A stretch of 64,000 nucleotides of DNA from Acidobacteriota bacterium (GTDB lineage: Bacteria > Acidobacteriota > Blastocatellia > Pyrinomonadales > Pyrinomonadaceae), in the NCBI GenBank assembly GCA_025463135.1, contig JAOAPY010000023.1:1-64000 (forward strand), given 5' to 3'. Below the pieces are notes generated by a model. The model was given only the letters and a program-made list of their open reading frames with translations, did no database searches and was not told the DNA's origin. Below are positions 18,198-26,853 of this stretch, one piece after another. The position numbers and the translations under genes were made by a program. Within the stretch, counting starts at the first letter, position 1; the number at the start of each line of letters is the position of its first letter.

Positions 18198-19478
18198 TCA
18201 TTCCGCTTTTGGCATTGAAGCCGCCGCCGGGCGTGGTTTCACCGGCATCAAACCATCGACTGACTTATAAATTTGCAGGTACATCTGCGTCTCGCGTGGA
18301 ATCAGCGTGCGCCAGCCGTTGCCGCCGCGACGGAGATAGAGAGGCAGCTTCGCGGCATTTGAATTATAGCCGGCCGCCAGCAATTCCGTGGGCGTGGCAA
18401 TTTTTGCTTCCAGCGCGGACTGCACATCTTCGCTCGCAGTCAGGTCGTTCCACGTGTCCTGCATGTAGAGCAGCATTGCCTGCAACGCGTTTTGATGATT
18501 ACGCATGCCGGTCACGAAATCCGGCATCAAACCCACGCCCGGATGACGCTGACGCTCGAGGTTATAGGCCCAGGGAATCATCTGCACCATGCCGCCGGCG
18601 CCGGCGACACTAACCGAGTAGCGATATGTGTTCACCTCGTTCAAGGCATAAAGCGAATAGATTTCATCAAAAAGCGCTTTGCGGTTTTCATTGCGGAAGC
18701 GATCGTGGTCGACGTGTTCCACCAGGCAAAGCCGCTCAGCCACGTCGACAATATTCGGGGCAACAAACGCACCACGTTCGCGCAAACGTTTTGCGGCGAG
18801 ATCGATCATCGAGCGCACATACGTCTGGCCGGACCTGGTCAGTTCCGTGGAGAGCAAGGCGGGATGCGCCGAGGTGTAATAGGCCATCTCCTTGAACGTG
18901 CCGCCCTTTTCGATCGGAAACTCCACTACCAGCGGCGTTAACGCCTGTCCCCTGGAATCGATCGTGGTAATCGCAGTGTTCACTCCGTTGGCCCGCAGCA
19001 CGTGCACCGTCACGGGCGTACCCAGCGAGGTTGTCATCGTCAGTTCCGTATTTTTAGTCAGGAACGTTTGCTTGGACAGATTCAGTAAGTGAACTCGGGC
19101 TGTGGCTCGATCTAGCAAGGCCAGCGTTACCACGTCGGTTGCGGATAAACTAAGAGATGTCGGACGCGGCCGAGACTTGAACAGACGTTCGGCCTCGGCG
19201 ATGCGAACCCGGATCACAGCGGGTGATAACTGCCGGAACGCCGGCGCTGTCTTTTCCTGTGGGTCGAGGTCGGTCGCCATCGCCTGGCGGTTCGCTTTGC
19301 CCGATTCTACGTTTGGCTCTGCGGCTGAGGGTGGCGCTGGGGTTGGGTTCTGGGATGAATGCGTAACTATGCGCGGCCTTGTGGCGGCAGCGGGCTGTGT
19401 ATCGGCAGATTGTGCTTGAATTGAACCGGTGGAGAGAAAAACGACGGTGACTGCGATAAAGGCAAAAACTTTTTTCAT
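18198..19478 (-). CDS. Secreted lytic-transglycosylase-like protein
   Basis: 426 residues with a Sec signal peptide (MKKVFAFIAVTVVFLSTGSIQA). A Pro/Ala-rich low-complexity stretch spans about residues 25-70. A beta-rich middle domain contains TTIDSRGQALTPLVVEFPIE. The C-terminal half resembles SLT/lysozyme-fold transglycosylases: ALNEVNTYRYSVSVAGAGGMVQMIPWAYN supplies a candidate catalytic Glu and the SxAGAxGMxQxxP signature, and AAGYNSN replaces the usual AYNAG. It would cleave peptidoglycan in the periplasm. The altered AYN motif makes activity uncertain. The divergent gene at 19691 shares a 212-bp gap. Confidence 0.78.
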   Translation of the reverse strand: MKKVFAFIAVTVVFLSTGSIQAQSADTQPAAATRPRIVTHSSQNPTPAPPSAAEPNVESGKANRQAMATDLDPQEKTAPAFRQLSPAVIRVRIAEAERLFKSRPRPTSLSLSATDVVTLALLDRATARVHLLNLSKQTFLTKNTELTMTTSLGTPVTVHVLRANGVNTAITTIDSRGQALTPLVVEFPIEKGGTFKEMAYYTSAHPALLSTELTRSGQTYVRSMIDLAAKRLRERGAFVAPNIVDVAERLCLVEHVDHDRFRNENRKALFDEIYSLYALNEVNTYRYSVSVAGAGGMVQMIPWAYNLERQRHPGVGLMPDFVTGMRNHQNALQAMLLYMQDTWNDLTASEDVQSALEAKIATPTELLAAGYNSNAAKLPLYLRRGGNGWRTLIPRETQMYLQIYKSVDGLMPVKPRPAAASMPKAE

Positions 19479-19690
19479 TAAATACCACGTACTACGAGGA
19501 ATTACCCGCCCGTGCGGCGGTCAAATTTAAGATTGGCCCAAGCCACTTTGGGTTGTCAACAGTTATTTTGACGTTACAATTCAATAACGGCTGGAATGCG
19601 AACACAGGTAGTGACAGAGACTGTGATGAGGCTGCCAACAGGCACCGACAAAGATCATTGGTGCCCTGAACTGATACGAGGTTGAAGTGT

Positions 19691-20068
19691 ATGACGCGCT
19701 TTGAAGGAAAAAATGAGAAGCTGGCGCCCTTGCCGGTCTTCATTAGACGGATGTTCGAGTCCGTGGTGATGGCCATTCTGCTAATCGCGGTTTGCCTGTC
19801 TCTGGGGATTGCGGGCTACCATTGGCTGGCAGGATTTGAATGGCTCGATTCGCTTTTGGAAGCCTCGATGATTCTGGGAGGCATGGGTCCGATTCGGGAA
19901 CTTCCTACTCCAGGAGCCAAAATCTTCGCCTCGTTTTACGCGCTATTCAGCGGCGTGGTTTTTATTGGAGTAATGGGGCTGGTCCTGGCGCCGATGGCTC
20001 ATCGCTTGTTGCATAGTTTTCATCTCGACGATAAGGATTTGCAAAAGTCCGGCAGAAAGAAAAAATAA
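19691..20068 (+). CDS. Small two-helix membrane protein, unknown function
   Basis: 125 residues from ATG at 19691, with GAGG ten bases upstream. Two strongly hydrophobic segments span about residues 23-46 (MAILLIAVCLSLGIAGYHWL) and 78-100 (FYALFSGVVFIGVMGLVLAP), with a loop rich in Gly and Pro (ILGGMGPIRELPTPGAK). The tail is basic (KSGRKKK). The GVVFIGVMGLVLAP segment recalls the pore region of small two-helix ion channels, but no selectivity-filter motif is present. No known family assigned. It converges on the TonB-dependent receptor gene. Confidence 0.65.
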   Translation: MTRFEGKNEKLAPLPVFIRRMFESVVMAILLIAVCLSLGIAGYHWLAGFEWLDSLLEASMILGGMGPIRELPTPGAKIFASFYALFSGVVFIGVMGLVLAPMAHRLLHSFHLDDKDLQKSGRKKK

Positions 20069-20102
20069 GGGCGGGATGTGTTTCAAACCCTCCATCCCGC
20101 CC
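20069..20102. terminator. Bidirectional terminator between convergent genes
   Basis: GGGCGGGATG at 20069-20078 pairs perfectly with 20093-20102. On the minus strand the stem is followed by a run of Ts (complement of 20060-20066), so it should end the TonB-receptor transcript; it also follows the stop of the plus-strand gene. Confidence 0.8.
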
Positions 20103-20171
20103 TTGGCCATCTGTCTGGGGAGACTCTGGCACCTGCTTGTCAGTACCACCTGCGTCAGCCGGTGGGTTGGT

Positions 20172-23105
20172 CTAAAAGCTGAAGCGCACCGAGGCGTCAA
20201 TGCGGCGATTGCAAGCCCCGAGACAGGCGCCGCCTCCTCCGCCAAAGCCACCGAAGTTCCCACCACTTCCGGTTGAGATGCCAAAGAATGGCGAACTAAG
20301 ATTGCCAATCGGAGTGCCAAGGTTTGTGTGGTTTAGAATGTTTTGAAAATTGAGACCCACAGTCAGGTTGTAACGCCTGCTGGTTTCGCCGCCGCCGCCA
20401 AAACCTCCGCCGCCACCACCGCCTTCTCGACCTCCGCCGCCACCGCCGCCGCCGCCTCTTGGTCCGCCTCCGCCCATACCGGGAAAGCCCGCACCGCCGG
20501 CTCGGCCGCCACCGCCCGGCTGGGTATCAGCACCTTGAGCGCCGCGCCGATTCTGACGATTTGCCGCCGTGCTGGTTTCTTTCCCAAAGCCGAACGTCTT
20601 ACTGACGCGGAGATTCGTGCTTATAGATCCAGGACCGCTGCCAAAGTTTCGTGGAATAATTTGCTCACCTGCGGTCGGGTTGGGATCAAATGCGCCCCAG
20701 CGCGTCACGACCACTCCGGGCTTCGATAGATCAGTGGCGAATGCCGGACGATCACTAAATAATGAGTCACCGTTGAGATCTCTTCCCACCGTGATATTGA
20801 AGGGCTGTCCTGACGAGACGATAACAAACGGACTCAAGGTTACATTCCAGGGCATCCGGAAAGATCCGGTAAGCACAAAGCGATGTCTTAGATCGCGCGA
20901 AAACCTTCCATACTCACCAGTCAAATCGTAAGAATTTGCCGGAAAGCTACCGGCGCCATCCGTATCGCTGTGGGCCCTGGCGAAAACATAAAAAGCGTTG
21001 AAGTTTCCTCTGCGCCCGATAGGACCGCGCAAGGTGGCAATCAATTGATTCTGATTGAATCGGCCCGAGGACTCGTACTCAAAGATATTATCGATTGTGC
21101 CCAGCGGTCGCGCGCCTGTTCCAGGCAAGGGTGCATTGATCGCGCGCGATCGCAGCAAATGCTCGCTCCGGGCGCTGACAAAACTCACCGAGGCGACAAG
21201 GTTATACGGAAGTTGCCGCTCCACGCTCATCACGGCCTGCATGGTGTAGGGCGCCTGCAGGTCGTTTGCCAAACGATAAATCGACAAGGGCACGGTACCC
21301 GTACTTAGCGAGGCAATCGTCGGTACATTCGGAAAGAAATCCGGGTTGATAACGATGAACTGCTTTTGATTGGTGCCGTTCAGGCGACTCGCTGTCAGCG
21401 TCAGGCTCTCTCCAATGCGATCATAGAAAATGCCAAAGCCACCGCGCACGACGGTTTTGTATTTTGGTCCATTGCCCGGTGACCAGGCGAAGCCTATGCG
21501 CGGGGCGAAATTAAGATCGCTGCTGACGTTGGATTGGTTCTCGTAGCGCAGTCCAAAATTCAGTGTCAGGTTCTTGCGCATCTTCCAGTCGTCCTGAAGG
21601 TAGCCGCCAAAATCCAGTTGACTGACAGCAGCGGTGGGATTGCCGGCGCTGATGGTGAACTGGCTGGCGCCGCCACCCATTGCGCGAATTTGCGCGGGCG
21701 TAAGACCCTGTTCCAAGCCAAGCAAAGTGGTCCGGTAAGCTCCGATACTCGTAAACGTGAATGTCCCGCCAAAGTTCGACGGTGCGGTGTCGGTGATGCT
21801 GATGTGCCTTAACCGCAAGCCCGCCTTTAAGGCATGGTTTCCCTTGGTGAACGAGGTGTTGTTTTGCAACTCCCAACGATTCTGCACGTTGCTGGTGAGC
21901 CCAACCTGAGAGCCGCCACCGGTGAAAGCGTCCTGGACTCGTATGGTGGCAATCGTGTTGGTGCCATCTTGCCCGGAAATTTCGTGGGTGAATTGAAAAC
22001 GGGTTTCATTAACGATCTTCTTGTTAATAAGCGCGGTCTCTGTCAATTGCACCTGATGCTCAGTGTTTGAGGTCGAGAACTCTTGCGTAGGCAGAGAGAA
22101 CCCGCCGACGCCGCCGATGCGCTTCGTATGCTCGTAGGAATAACGAGCCACCAGGGTGTTGTTGGAGTTCAGTTGGTAATCAAACCTGGGACTGAACGAG
22201 GTGCGCCTGTTTGGGGTGGGCACGGTTTGATTGAAGCCCACAGGATTCAAGTTCGCATCCAAAATCGTCGCGACGATCAGAGCATCGTCGTTGATATCCC
22301 GCTTTTCAAAATCAACAAAGAAAGAGGATTTCTTCTTCGAGATGGGACCGCTGAGATTTCCTCCGAACTGTCGCTGAAGATAAGGCGGGCGATTGGGTGC
22401 AAACGGATTGCGAGAGTTCAAGGACTGGTTGTTGAAGTTAAAAGAGACCTGCCCACGAAACCGATCGGTTCCTGGCTTGGTAAGAATCTCGATGCGGCCC
22501 ATACCCAGCCGATCATATTCGGCGGAAAACGGATTGGAATTAATGCGAATCTCGCGAATCGACGCGAGCGGCGGCAATCGTCCGCCGGTGAAGCCATCGA
22601 TAAAAATCTGTCCGCCATTTGGACCAGCCGAGGGGCCGGCAAGCGCTTGCAGAGCGGCCGCGAGGTCATCGGGATCTTCCGGCAAAGCATCCAGGTCGGC
22701 GCCCTTCATGACAATCGCACCGGCGTTGTTCTCAGCATCGGTACTCAGTGCCCGGTTGTCACTTTCAATAGTCACCTTCTGCTCCTCAATAGTGACCTTG
22801 AGTGTGATGTTCAGTGGCTGGCCCCGTCCGGCGACGACCTCCACTTCGGTGTTTTCGTAGGGAGCAAAGCCAGAGGTCGCTACGCGCACGGTGTACTTGC
22901 CGGGGGCGAGGGCGTTCACTACATACAGGCCCTGATCGTTGGTGGTGACGGTCTTCTGCGTGCCGCGGGCGTCGATCACAATCACATTCGCGCCCACGAT
23001 GGCCCCGCCAAACTCGTCCAGAATTTGCCCGCGCAAAGAGCCGTTGGCCTGTTGTGCCAGCGCCGCCGAAGCACACAGCACAAAAATCAATAACAATCTT
23101 CCCAT
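20172..23105 (-). CDS. Oar-like TonB-dependent outer-membrane receptor
   Basis: 977 residues from ATG at 23105, with GAGGAG ten bases upstream and a signal peptide ending near AALAQ. The N-terminus has a carboxypeptidase-regulatory domain (GSLRGQILDEFGGAIVGANV, about 20-105). A TonB plug region follows (about 120-230, FIDGFTGGRLPPLASIREIRIN), then a large beta-barrel ending in Phe (RRIDASVRFSF). Such proteins are abundant in Acidobacteriota and import large or polymeric substrates. A striking Gly-rich insert of about 60 residues (about 840-900) is almost pure Gly/Arg/Ala and probably forms a flexible extracellular loop. Divergent from the CpxR-like regulator across an operator-rich gap; co-regulation is an inference. 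Confidence 0.9.
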   Translation of the reverse strand: MGRLLLIFVLCASAALAQQANGSLRGQILDEFGGAIVGANVIVIDARGTQKTVTTNDQGLYVVNALAPGKYTVRVATSGFAPYENTEVEVVAGRGQPLNITLKVTIEEQKVTIESDNRALSTDAENNAGAIVMKGADLDALPEDPDDLAAALQALAGPSAGPNGGQIFIDGFTGGRLPPLASIREIRINSNPFSAEYDRLGMGRIEILTKPGTDRFRGQVSFNFNNQSLNSRNPFAPNRPPYLQRQFGGNLSGPISKKKSSFFVDFEKRDINDDALIVATILDANLNPVGFNQTVPTPNRRTSFSPRFDYQLNSNNTLVARYSYEHTKRIGGVGGFSLPTQEFSTSNTEHQVQLTETALINKKIVNETRFQFTHEISGQDGTNTIATIRVQDAFTGGGSQVGLTSNVQNRWELQNNTSFTKGNHALKAGLRLRHISITDTAPSNFGGTFTFTSIGAYRTTLLGLEQGLTPAQIRAMGGGASQFTISAGNPTAAVSQLDFGGYLQDDWKMRKNLTLNFGLRYENQSNVSSDLNFAPRIGFAWSPGNGPKYKTVVRGGFGIFYDRIGESLTLTASRLNGTNQKQFIVINPDFFPNVPTIASLSTGTVPLSIYRLANDLQAPYTMQAVMSVERQLPYNLVASVSFVSARSEHLLRSRAINAPLPGTGARPLGTIDNIFEYESSGRFNQNQLIATLRGPIGRRGNFNAFYVFARAHSDTDGAGSFPANSYDLTGEYGRFSRDLRHRFVLTGSFRMPWNVTLSPFVIVSSGQPFNITVGRDLNGDSLFSDRPAFATDLSKPGVVVTRWGAFDPNPTAGEQIIPRNFGSGPGSISTNLRVSKTFGFGKETSTAANRQNRRGAQGADTQPGGGGRAGGAGFPGMGGGGPRGGGGGGGGGREGGGGGGGFGGGGETSRRYNLTVGLNFQNILNHTNLGTPIGNLSSPFFGISTGSGGNFGGFGGGGGACLGACNRRIDASVRFSF

Positions 23106-23222
23106 CCCGGAGCGTCTCCTCAAATTTCCTGGCCGTATAGGTGCTAAATACTTGAGTACGCCGCGAACACAGGTTGACCAAACGCGGCTCTAGCGTACGG
23201 CAGGATTGTAGGCGAATTGTGA

Positions 23223-23289
23223 GTAAATGTCTGTCAACTTAATGTAAAGTTTTGTCAGTACAGCGCGCAATTGCTTGACATTTCTTTAC
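23223..23289. promoter_or_regulatory. Three CpxR-like boxes GTAAA-N5-GTCAR
   Basis: Box 1 at 23223-23237 and box 2 at 23244-23258 are direct repeats starting exactly 21 bp apart. Box 3 at 23275-23289 is the same motif on the minus strand. E. coli CpxR recognises GTAAA-N5-GTAAA. The boxes lie in the 350-bp gap between the TonB-receptor gene and a CpxR-like regulator, so they are candidate autoregulatory operators. The TTGACA at 23275 could also serve as a -35 element. Confidence 0.6.
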
Positions 23290-23455
23290 AGTGACGACAG
23301 AGACAGTAAGTTAGAATGCAACCCGCGCAAGGTGTTTCGTAGCGATTTTGCACGGCTGAGTTCGCAGCTTCGTTCCGCAGCCGAGGCGGACAAGTCCGCT
23401 TCTAAACGGCCAGGGTCAGATATTTCAAAGTCCTTCAGAACTTCGATAGTTTTTT

Positions 23456-24151
23456 ATGGAACGAGTACTGGTCATTGACGACGACGTGGGCTTGTGTGAA
23501 CTGGTCGAGGAGTACCTCGGACCCGAAGGCTACGAAGTCGAAGCCGCGCACAATGGTGAACGCGGCATCAATCGCGCGCTCGCCGGCGATCACGCTTTGG
23601 TAATCCTCGACGTCATGCTTCCGGGAATGAATGGCTTTGATGTGTTGCGGCGCATTCGGTCAAAGTCACGGATACCGGTCCTGATGTTGACGGCCCGCGG
23701 TGATGACATCGATCGCATAGTGGGATTGGAAATCGGCGCGGATGACTATCTGCCAAAGCCCTTCAATCCGCGCGAACTGGTGGCCCGCATCAGGGCCATA
23801 CTTCGTCGCACACAGCCCGGTGAACATGCAAGCGACACGCCCGAGACGTTGTTGGTCGGCGACATCGAACTCGATACCGCCACCCGCACCGTGCGCCGGG
23901 CCGGAGAGAAGATCGAATTGACAGTGGTCGAATACGATCTACTGGAAAAGCTGCTGCGCGTGGCGGGACAAATCGCCAAGCGTGAAGAGCTGGTAAAAGA
24001 CGTGCTTGGCCGCGAGCTTTCGCCCTTCGATCGCAGCATCGATATGCATGTCAGCAACCTGCGCAAAAAACTGGGCCATCAACTAAACGGCTTTGAGCGC
24101 ATTAAGACCATTCGGGGAGTGGGCTATATCTACGCCGCTTCCGGCAAATAA
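23456..24151 (+). CDS. OmpR/CpxR-type response regulator
   Basis: 231 residues: receiver domain (1-118) with acidic pocket IDDD, phospho-acceptor Asp52 in VILDVMLPG, Thr in MLTARGDD and Lys in LPKPF, followed by a winged-helix OmpR-type DNA-binding domain (about 132-230, ending SNLRKKLGHQLNGFERIKTIRGVGYIY). It closely resembles CpxR. The gene is six bases from the cognate sensor kinase and clearly forms an operon with it. Regulation by itself through the GTAAA-N5-GTCAR boxes upstream is likely but inferred. No obvious ribosome-binding site precedes the ATG. Confidence 0.93.
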   Translation: MERVLVIDDDVGLCELVEEYLGPEGYEVEAAHNGERGINRALAGDHALVILDVMLPGMNGFDVLRRIRSKSRIPVLMLTARGDDIDRIVGLEIGADDYLPKPFNPRELVARIRAILRRTQPGEHASDTPETLLVGDIELDTATRTVRRAGEKIELTVVEYDLLEKLLRVAGQIAKREELVKDVLGRELSPFDRSIDMHVSNLRKKLGHQLNGFERIKTIRGVGYIYAASGK

Positions 24152-24157
24152 GATCCG

Positions 24158-25525
24158 ATGCGAATACGCAGCTTATTTCTCAAAATTTTCATCTGGTTCT
24201 GGTTGGGAATGATCGTCGCTAATGTGGCGCTGTTTCTTTCGGTGGCGGCGACCAGGCCCGAGCGATCAAACCGTCCCTGGCGCGATCTGAGCATGGTTGG
24301 ATCGAGCGCGCAGAAATCGGCTGAGACTTATGATCGAGAAGGACAGGCGGCGCTGGCGAATTATCTGGACCAGTTCGAAGAAAGCAATGGCATTTCTTCC
24401 ATCCTGTTCAACGATCAGGGTGCAGAGTTGGCGGGCCGAGTGGTCCCCAACGGTTGGCAAGAGCTGGCCGGCCGCGCCGCCAAAACGGGTATCACCCAAT
24501 TCAACGTTTCGACCACTGCGCTGGTCGTGGCCCAACAGGTCGCCACACCACAGAATCATCACTACGTGTTTGTCTCGCGCATAGCGCGCATGCCATTGAG
24601 CGTTAGCCTCCGGACCCAGGCGCTGCGGCTTTTGGCGGTGCTGCTCACCGGCGGTTTGTTTTGTTATGGCCTCGCCAGTTACTTAACCACACCGATTCGC
24701 AAGCTGCGGGGCACAACTCATGAATTCGCCGACGGTAATTTGGGCGCGCGCGCGGCGGGCAGACTGGTTAAGCGGCGCGACGAAATAGGCCAGTTGGGAA
24801 GTGATTTCAACACGATGGCCGAACGGTTGCAGTCAATGGTCGCCGCACAGCATCGGCTGCTGGGGGACATATCGCATGAGCTGCGTTCCCCGCTGGCTCG
24901 GATGAGCGTGGCCCTGGAGCTGGCCCGGAAGCGCGCCGAGTCTAACGCCAAGAGCGCGCTCGATCGCATTGAACATGAAGCCGAAACCCTCAACGAAATG
25001 ATTGGTCAGTTGCTGAAACTAACGCGTCTCGAGAGTGGCACCGACGGATTAAAGCGCACTGAGGTCGACCTCGCACAACTCGTGCGGGAAGTTGCCGACG
25101 ACGCGGACTTTGAGGCGCGCAGCCGTAATCGCTCGGTCCATGTTGTCAACTGCGATGAGTGCTCGACGCAAGGGACCGAGGAGTTGCTGCGCAGCGCGAT
25201 TGAAAATGTGGTGCGTAATGCGGTGCGTTACACCGCTGAAGGAACTGAGGTCGAAGTCACGCTGCGATTGAAGAATGGCAACGAGAACTCTGCCGTGATC
25301 AGCGTCCGCGATCACGGACAAGGGGTGCCGGAAGAAGCGATGGACAAAATCTTTCATCCCTTCTATCGCACGGAAGATGCTCGTGACCGCGAATCCGGCG
25401 GCAGTGGGCTGGGCCTGGCGATCGCCTCGCGAGCAGTCCGCCTGCATGGCGGCCGCGTCCAGGCGGTGAATGCGGCGACGGGTGGATTGGAAGTAACGAT
25501 CAGCCTGCCGGCAGAGAGGGCTTAG
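24158..25525 (+). CDS. CpxA-like sensor histidine kinase
   Basis: 455 residues. Transmembrane helices at about 8-30 and 155-175 frame a periplasmic sensor domain of about 120 residues. HAMP (about 175-230) leads into HisKA with phospho-acceptor His240 in GDISHELRSPLARM, then HATPase_c with N box (ENVVRNAVRYT), DHGQGVPEEAM, FHPFYR and GSGLGLAI. Start ATG at 24158, six bases after the regulator. The periplasmic location of the sensor and the CpxA-like layout suggest it monitors envelope stress; the nearby Spy/CpxP-like genes support this, by analogy only. A long heptamer hairpin follows the stop. Confidence 0.93.
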   Translation: MRIRSLFLKIFIWFWLGMIVANVALFLSVAATRPERSNRPWRDLSMVGSSAQKSAETYDREGQAALANYLDQFEESNGISSILFNDQGAELAGRVVPNGWQELAGRAAKTGITQFNVSTTALVVAQQVATPQNHHYVFVSRIARMPLSVSLRTQALRLLAVLLTGGLFCYGLASYLTTPIRKLRGTTHEFADGNLGARAAGRLVKRRDEIGQLGSDFNTMAERLQSMVAAQHRLLGDISHELRSPLARMSVALELARKRAESNAKSALDRIEHEAETLNEMIGQLLKLTRLESGTDGLKRTEVDLAQLVREVADDADFEARSRNRSVHVVNCDECSTQGTEELLRSAIENVVRNAVRYTAEGTEVEVTLRLKNGNENSAVISVRDHGQGVPEEAMDKIFHPFYRTEDARDRESGGSGLGLAIASRAVRLHGGRVQAVNAATGGLEVTISLPAERA

Positions 25526-25526
25526 G

Positions 25527-25617
25527 TCTTTGGTCTTTGGTCTTTGGTCTTAGGTCTTTGGTTCTTGAAAGAGCCCAGGGCCCAAAACTAAGACCAAAGG
25601 CCTAAGACCAAAGACCA
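25527..25617. repeat. GGTCTTT heptamer hairpin between convergent genes
   Basis: Six consecutive heptamers of the GGTCTTT type at 25527-25568 oppose an AAAGACC-type array at 25580-25617, able to form a stem of about 38 bp with a 10-nt loop. It fills the whole gap between the sensor kinase stop and the permease stop and probably works as a bidirectional terminator. Confidence 0.8.
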
Positions 25618-25620
25618 TTT

Positions 25621-26844
25621 TTATTCATAGCGCAGGGCTTCGATTGGATCGAGTGCCGCCGCTTTACGCGCGGGATAGTAGCCAAAGAATATTCCCACCG
25701 CGGCAGAGAAAACCACTGAGCCGAGGATTGCCAGGCTGGAAATCAGCGTGGGCCAACCCACCAGTTTCGGTATTGCCACCGAAACAACTATCCCCAACAC
25801 AATACCTATAAAGCCGCCCGTCAGACTCAATACAATCGATTCAATCAGGAACTGACTGCGCACGGCAGATGAGCGCGCTCCGATGGCCATGCGAATGCCA
25901 ATCTCGCGTGTTCGCTCGGTTACCGACACGAGCATGATATTCATAATGCCGATGCCGCCCACCAGCAGCGAAACGCTCGCAATGCATGCCAGCAGAATCG
26001 TCATGGTGTTGTTGGTTTGATTGGCCGCATCGGCAATATCCGTCATATTGCGCACGGTAAAGTCGTTCCCCTCATTGGCAGAAAGTTTGTGGCGCTGGCG
26101 CAAAAGATCGGTGATTTGCTGCTGAGCTGTATAAGTTGCGTCCTGGGAAATAGCCGAGACATAAGCTACCTGCAAGCGAGGGCTGCCAAGAATTTTCTTC
26201 TGTACCGTTGTGTACGGCGCAAAGGCCGTATCATCCTGATCGCGTCCCTGTTGGTCCTGTCCTTTTCTCGCCATCACGCCCACAACTTTGAACGGCAGGT
26301 TCGAGACTCTCAGCGTTTGCCCGACGGCGTCCGCGCCGGGGAACAAGCTGTCGGCGATAGTTTGTCCAATCACGATCACACGAGCTGCAGTGCGCACATC
26401 CAGGTCGGTAAAGAAGCTGCCGTTCTGAACCGTCCATTTGCGAATGTCCGGGTATTGCTCACTCACGCCCTGAACCTGAGTGTTCCAGTTCATGTTTCCC
26501 GAAACCAATTGGGTTCTGGAATTAACTGTGGGAGTAACCATGGAAACGCTGGGCACTTCGCGCTTGACTGCATCCAGGTCTTCAACCGTCAGCGTATTGG
26601 TACCGCTGTCGCCGGTGCCGCTGCGCACGCCACCAACGTTTTGAGCACCGGCGCTGACAAACAACAGGTTCGTGCCGATGCTTTCGATCTGCGCTTGTAC
26701 GGACGCCTGGGCGCCCTGGCCGATACTGACCATGGCAATCACGGCCGCGACGCCGATGATGATGCCGAGCATCGTCAAGGCGGCGCGCATCTTGTTTCGC
26801 ACCAGGGCCCGAAAGGCCACGCGAATGATCATTTTCAAGTCCAT
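25621..26844 (-). CDS. MacB/FtsX-type ABC permease
   Basis: 407 residues with the MacB topology: one N-terminal helix (about 20-42, ALTMLGIIIGVAAVIAMVSI), a periplasmic MacB core domain (45-270) and three C-terminal helices (about 285-395) with the ERTREIGIRMAIGARSSAVRSQFL coupling segment. MacB in Proteobacteria fuses ATPase and permease; here they are split, with the ATPase encoded nine bases upstream. It should act as a mechanotransmission unit driving periplasmic substrates outward through a TolC-like channel. Last gene of the adaptor-ATPase-permease operon. The substrate is unknown. Confidence 0.92.
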   Translation of the reverse strand: MDLKMIIRVAFRALVRNKMRAALTMLGIIIGVAAVIAMVSIGQGAQASVQAQIESIGTNLLFVSAGAQNVGGVRSGTGDSGTNTLTVEDLDAVKREVPSVSMVTPTVNSRTQLVSGNMNWNTQVQGVSEQYPDIRKWTVQNGSFFTDLDVRTAARVIVIGQTIADSLFPGADAVGQTLRVSNLPFKVVGVMARKGQDQQGRDQDDTAFAPYTTVQKKILGSPRLQVAYVSAISQDATYTAQQQITDLLRQRHKLSANEGNDFTVRNMTDIADAANQTNNTMTILLACIASVSLLVGGIGIMNIMLVSVTERTREIGIRMAIGARSSAVRSQFLIESIVLSLTGGFIGIVLGIVVSVAIPKLVGWPTLISSLAILGSVVFSAAVGIFFGYYPARKAAALDPIEALRYE

Positions 26845-26853
26845 AGTTAGCCT

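Noticed and set aside
22083-23093. 336-codon open frame on the plus strand opposite the TonB-dependent receptor
   Set aside because: It is a mirror of the receptor's GC-rich codons. The opposite strand has full domain support, and this frame has no recognisable motif or ribosome-binding site.
23275-23316. Sigma-70 promoter with TTGACA at 23275
   Set aside because: No acceptable -10 at 16-18 bp (23297-23303 reads ACAGAGA). The hexamer is better explained as part of an inverted GTAAA-N5-GTCAA box, although dual use is possible.
26017-26850. 277-codon plus-strand frame opposite the MacB-like permease
   Set aside because: Antisense shadow of a well-supported permease; His/Ala/Arg-rich composition without family resemblance.
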